A stretch of DNA of 6,610 bases. Origin: Chloroflexota bacterium. GTDB taxonomy: Bacteria > Chloroflexota > Limnocylindria > Limnocylindrales > CSP1-4. The stretch is taken from the NCBI GenBank assembly GCA_021802185.1, contig JAKAAV010000130.1:1-6610 (forward strand), read 5' to 3'. Each line of letters begins with the position of its first letter. Position 1 is the first letter of the stretch. The notes under the pieces were generated by a model. That model saw nothing but the letters and a program-made list of their open reading frames with translations. It did no database searches and was not told the origin of the DNA. Of the stretch, positions 1 to 5,362 are shown piece by piece. The position numbers were made by a program, and so were the translations under genes.

Positions 1-330
1 CGCCGACTGTCGGCCGCCTGCGTTTCGCGTGATGGTCGCGAGCGAGGTGGCTCGGTCGGTCAGCGATGTCTGCGCCGAGAAGGTCGCGGGCTGGACGCGC
101 CACGACCGGAGGTCGATCCGCGGTCGCGGCTGGACGCCGAACGACGGCACGGCGATGCCGTCCTGCAGCGCAACGGGCACGCCGCCCACCCGGGCGAGCG
201 AGAGCGTCGGCGGGAGCGTGCCCGCCGCCGCGACTGGGACGCATCCGGCGAGCGCGATCGGCAGGAGCAGGAGGATCACGGCCGAGGCGGCGACTGCGCG
301 GCGTGGACTGGGCGGGTGCCATCGCGGCAT
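1..330 (-). CDS. Secreted lipoprotein, N-terminal fragment, possible carbohydrate-active enzyme
   Basis: An open frame of 110 codons runs from ATG at 330 off the window edge without a stop. The N-terminus is a textbook lipoprotein signal: positively charged start (MPRWHPPSPRR), hydrophobic core (AVILLLLPIALAGC) and lipobox L-A-G-C with the lipidated Cys at residue 30. The mature protein is therefore expected to be anchored on the outer face of the cytoplasmic membrane. The segment after it (about residues 41-110, with IDLRSWRVQP and SLTDRATSLATITRNAGGR) faintly resembles the start of the N-terminal sandwich domain of GH2-like glycoside hydrolases. That is only an impression, and no catalytic residue lies inside the window. 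No clear Shine-Dalgarno site precedes the ATG; the start rests on its position just before the signal peptide. The gene begins 40 bases after the stop of the NTF2-like gene on the same strand, so the two are probably co-transcribed. The lipoprotein call is firm; the enzyme class is not. Confidence 0.75.
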   Translation of the reverse strand, partial: MPRWHPPSPRRAVAASAVILLLLPIALAGCVPVAAAGTLPPTLSLARVGGVPVALQDGIAVPSFGVQPRPRIDLRSWRVQPATFSAQTSLTDRATSLATITRNAGGRQSA

Positions 331-370
331 CGTTCGCCCGAAGCGGTCGCGCCTGTCCGCGTGCCCGCGA

Positions 371-1039
371 TCAGAAGTGCGACGCGCTCAGCAGCCATCG
401 GCCCCCGACCCGCGCGAGGCTCCAGCTGCCCCAGTATCGCACCCAGCTCGGAGACACCGTCCGGTACTCGACGAACCGGACCGACACGACCGCGCTCGAT
501 CCCGTGACGCGCGAGGTTGCCAGGCGCTCGATCGAGATCCGGGTCGTGTGGGCGAACCGACGGTCGATGTACTCGGAGGGCGAGTATCTGCTTCGCATCG
601 CGGGCGTCTCGAGCGCCGCGGCGTCGGCGAACCTGTGCTCGGCCACGAGCCGGTAGAAGGCCGCGACGACCTGCGTCGGCGACGCCGCGGGCGACAGGAT
701 GTCGGTGGCGACCGGGGTGGCCGAGGGCGATGCAGACGGGGCGGGAGCGGTGATCGCCGCCGCCGAGGCCGGCGGGCTGGCGCCCGACTCGCCGCCGAGT
801 ACGGCCACCGAAGACGGCGAAGGCGCCGTGCCCAGCAGTACCGGGCGGACCGGTGCGAGCAGCGCGACCGCGGCGAGGATCCCGGCGACGAGCAGTATGG
901 CGGCGAACGCCGCCGCCCCGATGCCGCCCCCACCGACTCTCAGGCGTGGCGACGGGCGAGCGGAGCGCATCCTGGACGCGATGAGCGGGTCCGGGCGCGT
1001 CCCCATGCTGACGAAGGTGCCGTGCGGGCGCCCGTCCAC
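371..1039 (-). CDS. Membrane-anchored protein with extracytoplasmic NTF2-like domain
   Basis: Using GTG at 1039 the product has 222 residues. There is a basic cytoplasmic tail (1-37), one hydrophobic helix (about 38-64, rich in Ala/Leu/Ile/Val), an Ala/Ser/Pro linker (about 69-120) and a compact C-terminal domain (about 122-222) beginning TQVVAAFYRLVAEHRFADAA and ending GGRWLLSASHF. That opening helix plus a C-terminal strand with GGRW is typical of the NTF2-like/SnoaL fold, a small cone-shaped domain that binds ligands or partners or is catalytic. No active site can be read off, so its role is unknown. The topology predicts the domain outside the membrane. The start is uncertain. GTG 1039 has GGAG six bases upstream (1046-1049). 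ATG 1102 and GTG 1183 extend the same frame to 249 and 270 residues but have no visible ribosome site. The gene lies between the beta-helix gene and the lipoprotein gene, all on one strand. Confidence 0.72.
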   Translation of the reverse strand: MDGRPHGTFVSMGTRPDPLIASRMRSARPSPRLRVGGGGIGAAAFAAILLVAGILAAVALLAPVRPVLLGTAPSPSSVAVLGGESGASPPASAAAITAPAPSASPSATPVATDILSPAASPTQVVAAFYRLVAEHRFADAAALETPAMRSRYSPSEYIDRRFAHTTRISIERLATSRVTGSSAVVSVRFVEYRTVSPSWVRYWGSWSLARVGGRWLLSASHF

Positions 1040-1229
1040 GCCCGGCTCCGTCCTGTCGGGTTCGGCGCCACGCAGGTCGCCGCGACCGGGCTCGAGCGAC
1101 ATGGCGACAGTGAAGACGCTCGAGGGCCGAAGGAGCGGCGGGGCTGCGGCGCGCCGCCTAGCGACGGCGTTGCAGCGGGACACGACGCGTCAGTGCCGGC
1201 GCCGTGCCTGCGTCCGTGCCACTGAGACG

Positions 1230-1256
1230 GCGTTGCGGCCGCTGCGGCCGCGACGC
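1230..1256. other. Intergenic hairpin built from two adjacent GCGGCCGC palindromes
   Basis: GCGGCCGC occurs at 1235-1242 and again at 1244-1251. The region folds into an 11-pair stem (1230-1240 with 1246-1256, including one T-G pair) around a five-base loop. It lies just after the stop of the beta-helix gene on the minus strand. It could slow or end transcription or protect the upstream mRNA end. No T-run follows on either strand, so I do not call it an intrinsic terminator. Confidence 0.45.
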
Positions 1257-1279
1257 GATCTGCTGCTCCGTCATCCTGG

Positions 1280-4051
1280 CTACTGGCTCACGACGACCGT
1301 GTCGTAGTCGACGACGAAGGCGCTGGCCGAGCTGTCGTTGTGGGCGTGCAGGTAGAGATAGCCGCTCGTCCAGGCCAGGCCGTCGGACAGCGCCGAGGCG
1401 CGCAGGCTCAAGGTGCCGCCCACGGGACCCTCCCACAACGAGACCATGCCGGCGCTGACCTGCAGCTGGAACTGGCGCAGGCCGCTCGTCATCGTCTCGG
1501 GCCCCGACCAGAGCGTCGTGACGGTGCCGCCGCCGCTGCGCGTGACGAGGCTGAGCGTGCCCGCGCTGACGCGCACGCGCAGGTAGTCGGACGCGCTCAC
1601 CGCGTTGCCCGACGGGATCGTCGGCAGCAGCATGAGCGAGGCGACCTGCGAGCTCGTGGCCGAGGTGCTCATCTGCCAGCCGAACGTCACCGCGCTCGAG
1701 GCCCACGAGGGCTGGATCGGAGCGCGTGCCTGGACATACTCCCAGAGCCCGTTCTGGGCCGACGAGAGCGCGTCGGTCGCCTGCAGCAGGTTCGACTCGA
1801 TGACGGCCCCCGATCCGGATCCGCCGGCCGTCTGCGTGACGGTCCAGCCGGTCGGCGCGGAGCCGTCGGTCCTGCTGAAGTCGTCGCTGTACAGGACGGA
1901 GGGCGACGGGCTGGGCGAGGGTGAGCCGGTCGGGCTCGGCGTCGGCGTCGGGCTCGGGCTGGGGGTCGGGGTCGGGCTGGCCGATGGCGACGGCGTCGGG
2001 CTGGGGGACGGGCTGGGGGACGCGCAGTACGCAGTCGAGCCGGACGGTGTGACGTTCACGGAGAACTCGCTCGTGTTGCCGTTCGGGTCCGTCGCGGTCG
2101 CGGTCACCGGCCCTCCGATCGCGAGCCCGCCGATGCACCAGGTTCCCGACGAGGTCGCGGTCGTCGAGCCGAGGAACGTCGTCCCTTCGCCGTTCGGCGT
2201 GCCCGTGTCGGCGGTCGCGGAGAACAACTCGACCGTCGACGCCGCGGGCGCCGTGCCCATCGCCGACGTGCTCGAGACGGCCGTGATCACGGGGAAGTCC
2301 ATGCCGTCGTTGCCGATGGTCGTGTTCGTGTCGTTCCCGTCGTTCGGGTTGACGCCGGTGACCGGCTGGAGGTCGATGCCGAGGCCGGTGTTCGCCCACA
2401 TCCGGTTCTGGCTGATCCGGTTGTCGTTCGTCGGGGTCGTGACGCCCGATGGCTCCTCGACGACGACGCCCTCGACGCCGCTGCCGGCCACGATGTTGCC
2501 CCGGACGGTGTTGGACTCGGCGCCGTTCGTGATCCACACGCCGACGTTCCGGTTGCCGTCGAGCGTCGTGCCGGACGCGTCCGTCCCGATGCGGTTGTCG
2601 GTGATCGTGTTGCCGTCCGTGCCCTGGTCCTGGATGAGCACGCCGTTCGTGGCGCTGGCGCTGATGATGTTGCCGCTCACGAGCGTGCCGGAGGCGCCGC
2701 TCCAGATGTGGACGTTGTTGTCGCCGCCACCGATCCACTGCGTGCCGTTCGCGCCGAGACCGATGATGTTGTCGACGATCTGGGTCCCGGTCGTGCCGGG
2801 GCGGCGGATGTAGAACGCGTCGCTGAGGTTGCCGCTGACGACATTTCCAGCGCCCGCGGCGGTCCCACCCACCAGCGTGTTGCATGCCCCGTTCTGGATC
2901 TTGATGCCTGTCACGCCGTTGTCGATCGCGAAGGAACCGGTCGGGTCGACGCCGACGTAGTTCCCCTGGATCGTGTTGTTGCACACGCCCTGGGCCGGCC
3001 CGTTCAGGCCGTCGATCTGCATCCCGTCGTCGTTGTTGCCCGAGATGACGTTTCCGGCGCCGGCGCTCGTGCCGCCGATCAGGTTGTTCTGGCCACAGAT
3101 GTCGATGCTCAGCCCCTCGGCGAGGTTGCCATACGCACCCGGCCGCGCCCCGTTCGCATTGACGCCGATGTAGTTCCCCTCGACGACGTTGTTCGTCGGC
3201 GCGCGGCACGTCCCGTCGCTGTTCATGACACCGAGCAGCTGGACTCCCATGCCGGTGTTGCCGGAGTCGATGTTGCGCTCGGCGGCCGTCGTGCCTCCGA
3301 TTCGGTTGCCGGACGACGCGCCCGCGATCTGGAGTCCATCGCCGGCGTTCCACATCCGGTCGAGGCCGTCCGCGGTCATGCCGAGGTAGTTGCCGACGAC
3401 CACGTTGTCGTTCGAGTCCTGGATCTGAACGCCGTTTCCGGTCCACCCCTCGATCGTGCCTGACACGACGTTCCGGTCCGCGCTCGTCGCGCCGCCGATC
3501 GTGTTCGACCCGCCGCCCTGGATCATGATGCCGATGTTGCGGTTGCCGGCCGCGGTGGTCCCGTCGGCGGTCCCGACCCAGTTCCCGGCGATCGTGGCGC
3601 CGGTCGCATACCACAGCAGGATCCCGTACCCGCCGAAGTTCGTGACGGAGAGGCCGCGAACGGTGTCGCCAGTCCCGCCGATCGCGAGGCCGGCGTTGGA
3701 ATCGGACGAGTTGGGATCGTTCAGCTGGATACCGTGCGCCCCGCCGCTGGGCTGCGTCGTTCCGTCGATGACGACGTTCGGCGCGGTCACGGTCGGCAGC
3801 TGCGTGGCCGGCTGGATGACCTGCGGGCCGCCAGGCGCGATGTCGAACGAGATCGTCCCGTTGCCACCGGCGGCGTTCGCGGCGTCGATGGCGGATCGCA
3901 GCGTGCACAGGGATGCCGTGCACGTGCCGGAGGTGTCCGCGGCCGAGTTCACGACCCAGCTGTTCGTAGCCAGGACGGTTCCGGGGCTCACGAGCCACAG
4001 CGGCGGCAGCCACAGCGCGGCGGACACGACGAACACGGCGAGCCTTCGCAC
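1280..4051 (-). CDS. Secreted right-handed beta-helix protein with CSLREA-like start and C-terminal beta-sandwich-like domain
   Basis: 923 residues from GTG at 4051, well supported by GGAGG seven bases upstream. Residues 1-28 are a signal peptide (MRRLAVFVVSAALWLPPLWL, probable cleavage after VLA). Residues 49-70 (CTLRSAIDAANAAGGNGTIS) match the CSLREA-type motif found ahead of bacterial beta-helices. Residues about 90-560 are right-handed parallel beta-helix. Recurring turns are GNxxG (GNWVG 156, GNYLG 220, GNYIG 292, GNYVG 363, related DNIIG 428 and DNRIG 485) and IGGT-xxx-RN/GN-xxSG (about 184, 251, 325, 394). Residues 558-665 carry the usual closing segment of this family (GLGIDLQPV, DFPVITAVSS, GEGTTFLGST, ATDPNGNTSEFS). 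A Ser/Pro/Thr linker (677-718) leads to a C-terminal domain (719-923, starting YSDDFSRTDG) that looks like a concanavalin-A/LamG-type beta-sandwich. Such proteins are usually surface-associated or polysaccharide-binding, sometimes lyases or adhesins. I see no identifiable catalytic triad and no sortase or PEP-CTERM anchor, so it is probably released or held non-covalently. Substrate unknown. Confidence 0.9.
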   Translation of the reverse strand: MRRLAVFVVSAALWLPPLWLVSPGTVLATNSWVVNSAADTSGTCTASLCTLRSAIDAANAAGGNGTISFDIAPGGPQVIQPATQLPTVTAPNVVIDGTTQPSGGAHGIQLNDPNSSDSNAGLAIGGTGDTVRGLSVTNFGGYGILLWYATGATIAGNWVGTADGTTAAGNRNIGIMIQGGGSNTIGGATSADRNVVSGTIEGWTGNGVQIQDSNDNVVVGNYLGMTADGLDRMWNAGDGLQIAGASSGNRIGGTTAAERNIDSGNTGMGVQLLGVMNSDGTCRAPTNNVVEGNYIGVNANGARPGAYGNLAEGLSIDICGQNNLIGGTSAGAGNVISGNNDDGMQIDGLNGPAQGVCNNTIQGNYVGVDPTGSFAIDNGVTGIKIQNGACNTLVGGTAAGAGNVVSGNLSDAFYIRRPGTTGTQIVDNIIGLGANGTQWIGGGDNNVHIWSGASGTLVSGNIISASATNGVLIQDQGTDGNTITDNRIGTDASGTTLDGNRNVGVWITNGAESNTVRGNIVAGSGVEGVVVEEPSGVTTPTNDNRISQNRMWANTGLGIDLQPVTGVNPNDGNDTNTTIGNDGMDFPVITAVSSTSAMGTAPAASTVELFSATADTGTPNGEGTTFLGSTTATSSGTWCIGGLAIGGPVTATATDPNGNTSEFSVNVTPSGSTAYCASPSPSPSPTPSPSASPTPTPSPSPTPTPSPTGSPSPSPSPSVLYSDDFSRTDGSAPTGWTVTQTAGGSGSGAVIESNLLQATDALSSAQNGLWEYVQARAPIQPSWASSAVTFGWQMSTSATSSQVASLMLLPTIPSGNAVSASDYLRVRVSAGTLSLVTRSGGGTVTTLWSGPETMTSGLRQFQLQVSAGMVSLWEGPVGGTLSLRASALSDGLAWTSGYLYLHAHNDSSASAFVVDYDTVVVSQ
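1898..2023 (-). repeat. Ser/Pro/Thr low-complexity linker repeat inside the beta-helix gene
   Basis: This stretch encodes residues 677-718, alternating Pro with Ser or Thr, with one Gly. On the plus strand it reads as short GC-rich GGGCT/GGGGT/GGCGTC units. It is a flexible extracellular spacer between the beta-helix and the C-terminal domain. Such simple-sequence DNA is prone to slippage, so its length may vary between strains. Confidence 0.85.
2372..3754 (-). repeat. Coding repeats of the parallel beta-helix
   Basis: Residues about 100-560 contain degenerate repeats of 57-72 residues, seen from the spacing of the GNxxG turns (156, 220, 292, 363, 428, 485) and of the IGGT/VGGT turns. Each repeat covers several coils of the helix. 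The DNA copies have diverged and are recognisable mainly in the protein. This repetition also explains the long spurious open frames on both strands here. Confidence 0.75.
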
Positions 4052-4058
4052 CCCGACC

Positions 4059-4063
4059 CCTCC
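4059..4063 (-). promoter_or_regulatory. Ribosome binding site of the beta-helix gene
   Basis: On the minus strand AAGGAGGGG precedes the GTG at 4051, with GGAGG seven bases away. This decides the GTG start over any longer reading of the frame. Confidence 0.8.
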
Positions 4064-4102
4064 TTCGGCCGCCCGACCTCCGACTGCCGACTCCTCGTCG
4101 CC

Positions 4103-4130
4103 GGCGCCGTTCCCTCAGGCGCCGTTCCCC
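4103..4130. repeat. Short tandem repeat, period 15
   Basis: GGCGCCGTTCCC occurs at 4103-4114 and again at 4118-4129, separated by TCA. It falls in the 5' leader of the beta-helix gene. It may be a slippage duplication; GGCGCC is itself palindromic. Confidence 0.6.
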
Positions 4131-4133
4131 GAA

Positions 4134-4203
4134 CCAAGGACGATACGGAGCGGTGGCCGCCGGCGAAAAGGAACGAAAGCCGTGCCGCGGCTTGCAGCCT
4201 TGG
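4134..4203 (-). promoter_or_regulatory. Possible structured leader with terminator-like hairpin upstream of the beta-helix gene
   Basis: On the minus strand CCAAGG (4203-4198) can pair with CCTTGG (4139-4134), closing a 58-base segment. Inside it AAGCCG (4193-4188) pairs with CGGCTT (4182-4177) around a five-base loop, and the T-rich tract TCGTTCCTTTT follows directly. A hairpin plus T-rich tail ahead of, and on the same strand as, a gene is what attenuators look like. I could not match it to a known riboswitch, and the stems are short for so GC-rich a genome. Confidence 0.3.
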
Positions 4204-4262
4204 CGCAGTTTCATCTCACCGGCCGCTGTGACGGCACGCCGGGTCGGGCACGCCACCCCCGC

Positions 4263-4330
4263 GGGTCAAGACGCGCCCGACACCCATGGGCAACAGGCGC
4301 CCGTGGGTCAAGATGCGCCCTGCACCCGTG
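4263..4330. repeat. Pair of imperfect 26-base direct repeats, 42 bases apart
   Basis: The copies at 4263-4288 and 4305-4330 both start GGGTCAAGA and share GCGCCC and CACCC blocks, matching at 22 of 26 positions. Between them ACCCATGGGC (4282-4291) and GCCCGTGGGT (4299-4308) form an inverted repeat with one mismatch. The 42-base spacing is about four helical turns, so two protein dimers could bind one DNA face. They lie upstream of both divergent genes and are candidate operators; no regulator is visible in the window. Confidence 0.5.
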
Positions 4331-4385
4331 CTCGTCGGTCACCGACGGTCATCCCAATCGCGCTGCGCTGGGCCGGGGGCCTCGG

Positions 4386-4391
4386 TAGGAT
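4386..4391 (+). promoter_or_regulatory. Possible -10 element of the small membrane protein gene
   Basis: TAGGAT fits the TANNNT pattern of high-GC bacterial -10 elements and would start transcription near 4398, leaving a leader of only about ten bases before the ATG at 4408. This would explain why that gene lacks a normal Shine-Dalgarno site. No clear -35 element is seen. Confidence 0.3.
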
Positions 4392-4407
4392 TCGCTGACG
4401 TGGTCGG

Positions 4408-4902
4408 ATGCGCGTGAACCGGTTCCTCTCGCTGGCGGCCGCCGTCGGCGGGCTGCTCGGTGTCGGGCTCGCGCTCGTCGCCGCCGTCGCGCTGCGGCTG
4501 GTCGGGCTGACGGGCGACGTGCCCGTCCTCGGCGCGGGGCTGGTCGCGGGGATCGGGATCGGGCTGCTGGGCGGGGTCTGGGTCGAGCAGGCCGAGGAGA
4601 TGCAGCGGCGCGACCGTCCGCGGCATGGGCGCGGCACGCCGCCGGGACGCGACCGCGACCCCGACGAGGAGCGGCGGACTCGACTGTTCGGCCCGCTCGC
4701 ATTCGGGCTCACGTTCCTCACCGTCGGCACGGTCGCCGGGCTCAGCGCGGCGCAGCAGCTCTCGACCAACTCCACGTGGGCGCCCCTGGCAGGGCTCGCG
4801 TGGCTGACGCTCGCGATCGCCGGCGGCGCGGGAGGCATCGTGGCGGGTGCCGTCTGGCAGGTGGTGATCGAGCGGCTCCAGCAGATCGCGCCGCCCTCCT
4901 GA
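4408..4902 (+). CDS. Small four-helix membrane protein of unknown function
   Basis: 164 residues. Four hydrophobic segments at about 8-32, 37-59, 92-114 and 124-153 are rich in Gly, Ala, Leu and Val. A hydrophilic loop (60-91, EQAEEMQRRDRPRHGRG, then PDEERRTR) lies between helices 2 and 3. Helices 1-2 and 3-4 thus form two hairpins with a charged loop that is probably cytoplasmic, together with both termini. No known family motif is recognised, so function is unknown. The ATG is the only practical start: an in-frame stop lies at 4396-4398 and no other start codon lies between. A usual ribosome site is missing; AGGA at 4387-4390 is too far away. It is followed after 35 bases by the promoter of the trpE leader, so it is transcribed separately from trpE, apart from possible read-through. 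Confidence 0.75.
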   Translation: MRVNRFLSLAAAVGGLLGVGLALVAAVALRLVGLTGDVPVLGAGLVAGIGIGLLGGVWVEQAEEMQRRDRPRHGRGTPPGRDRDPDEERRTRLFGPLAFGLTFLTVGTVAGLSAAQQLSTNSTWAPLAGLAWLTLAIAGGAGGIVAGAVWQVVIERLQQIAPPS

Positions 4903-4937
4903 GCGCCGGCCGTCCCCGTTCCCCGGTCGCGACGCGG

Positions 4938-4967
4938 TTGACACCCGCGGCCGGGCGCCAATACACT
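4938..4967 (+). promoter_or_regulatory. Promoter of the T-box leader and trpE
   Basis: The consensus -35 hexamer TTGACA (4938-4943) is followed after 18 bases by TACACT (4962-4967), a good sigma-70-type -10. Transcription should start near 4974, just before the first element of the T-box. Such a strong promoter suits a leader whose output is set by attenuation rather than by initiation. Confidence 0.8.
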
Positions 4968-4975
4968 CTCGCCCA

Positions 4976-5290
4976 ATCGAACAACGGCGATGAACGGGAC
5001 GAGTACCCGTCATCCCCCTCGATCCAGAGAGCCGGCGGTTGGTGCGAGGCCGGCACGAGGGCGGCGGCGAATGGACCCGGGAGCCTCCGGATCGAACGGC
5101 GCGATGCGGGACGACCGCGAAGCGGCAAGTAGGCTCCGGCGCAGAGCGCCAGCGATAGCGGGCAGCACCGATCGGAGGGGCGTCGAAGCGCCGTTCCCGT
5201 CGGCAACTTGAGTGCGGCGGCAACGCCGAACGCGGGTGGCACCGCGGAGGGTCTCGACCTTTCGTCCCGGCAGGACGGAAGGTCGTTCTG
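4976..5290 (+). ncRNA. T-box riboswitch sensing tRNA-Trp, leader of trpE
   Basis: The leader binds uncharged tRNA and raises expression of the downstream gene. Stem I: the lower helix pairs CGGG (4995-4998) with CCCG (5076-5079). The AGTA of the specifier loop is at 5002-5005. The upper stem pairs CCTCG (5017-5021) with CGAGG (5056-5060). The AGAGA bulge (5026-5030) and the distal helix GCCGGC (5031-5036/5049-5054), with loop GGTTGGTGCGAG, follow. The specifier is TGG at 5072-5074 within GAATGGACC, the Trp codon. The T-box core is GGGTGGCACCGCG (5234-5246): GGG and GCG pair with CCC (5266-5268) and CGT (5263-5265), leaving the seven-base bulge TGGCACC. Bulge bases TGGC complement a GCCA tRNA end, matching the G discriminator usual for bacterial tRNA-Trp. 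Specifier, bulge and downstream gene all agree on tryptophan. The region between has further hairpins, for example GGCGC/GCGCC at 5138-5150. Exact ends are approximate. Confidence 0.93.
5255..5289 (+). terminator. T-box terminator hairpin, alternative to the antiterminator
   Basis: CGACCTTTCGTCC (5255-5267) pairs with GGACGGAAGGTCG (5273-5285), 13 pairs with one T-G, around loop CGGCA. Its left arm contains the CGTCC that the T-box GGG/GCG needs for the antiterminator, so the two folds exclude each other. That is the classical T-box switch. The T-tract is poor (TTCT after the stem), so termination may be weak or may need a helper factor. The hairpin does not cover the ribosome site. Confidence 0.8.
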
Positions 5291-5310
5291 ATTCCCGGCT
5301 CGCGTCGAGC

Positions 5311-5326
5311 GGCCGGATCGCCGGCC
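5311..5326 (+). other. Additional hairpin between T-box terminator and trpE
   Basis: GGCCGG (5311-5316) pairs perfectly with CCGGCC (5321-5326) around ATCG. It sits 25 bases after the terminator stem and 24 bases before the ribosome site. It may be a second stop element or a leader structure; no T-run follows. Confidence 0.4.
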
Positions 5327-5349
5327 ATTCCGACGAACGCCCGCAAGCC

Positions 5350-5354
5350 GGAGG
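5350..5354 (+). promoter_or_regulatory. Ribosome binding site of trpE
   Basis: GGAGG ends eight bases before the ATG at 5363, a near-ideal site, and it fixes the trpE start. Confidence 0.85.
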
Positions 5355-5362
5355 CGCTCCAG

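Larger units (their letters stand above)
4064..4407. other. Divergent non-coding region between the beta-helix gene and the small membrane protein gene
   Basis: No convincing gene lies here. Contents, left to right: a 15-base tandem repeat (4103-4130); a segment able to fold with ends pairing as CCAAGG/CCTTGG (4134-4203); two imperfect 26-base direct repeats (4263-4288 and 4305-4330) that also create an inverted repeat; and a possible -10 element for the rightward gene at 4386. The promoter of the leftward beta-helix gene must be within or just beyond this region, but I find no good -35/-10 pair for it. Short open frames here have no ribosome site or recognisable composition. Confidence 0.6.

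Noticed and set aside
29..1225. 398-residue open frame on the plus strand
   Set aside because: It lies antisense to the lipoprotein and NTF2-like genes and has an Arg/Gly/Ala-rich shadow composition with no domain.
1158..1274. 38-codon minus-strand frame starting MTEQQIASRPQRPQ after the beta-helix stop
   Set aside because: It is short and Arg-rich, runs through the GCGGCCGC hairpin, and shows no proper ribosome site spacing or hydrophobic segment.
1898..2023. CRISPR-like or satellite array from the regular GC repeats
   Set aside because: The units are a few bases long, lack spacers and encode an in-frame Ser/Pro/Thr linker.
1605..2813. 402-residue plus-strand open frame with Gly/Val/Leu repeats
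   Set aside because: It is the antisense shadow of the beta-helix gene; its GVGLG run is the complement of the Ser/Pro/Thr linker.
4141..4203. Resemblance to a class I cyclic-di-GMP riboswitch (GAAA and ACGAAAGCC on the plus strand)
   Set aside because: The flanking helices needed around the GAAA loop do not form and the conserved GGGACGCAAAGCC core is not matched, so I keep only an unassigned structured element.
1158..4256. 1032-residue open frame on the minus strand
   Set aside because: It overlaps the beta-helix gene in another frame and is almost only Arg, Gly, Asp and Pro, as expected from an out-of-frame reading of GC-rich repeat DNA. The overlapping frame has a signal peptide, ribosome site and family motifs.
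3456..4388. 310-residue plus-strand open frame crossing the divergent region
   Set aside because: It is antisense to the well-supported start of the beta-helix gene, without ribosome site or recognisable fold.
4976..5290. T-box specific for another amino acid, for example an ileS-type leader
   Set aside because: The specifier triplet in the GAA-NNN-ACC context is TGG, and the bulge base C requires a G discriminator; both fit Trp.
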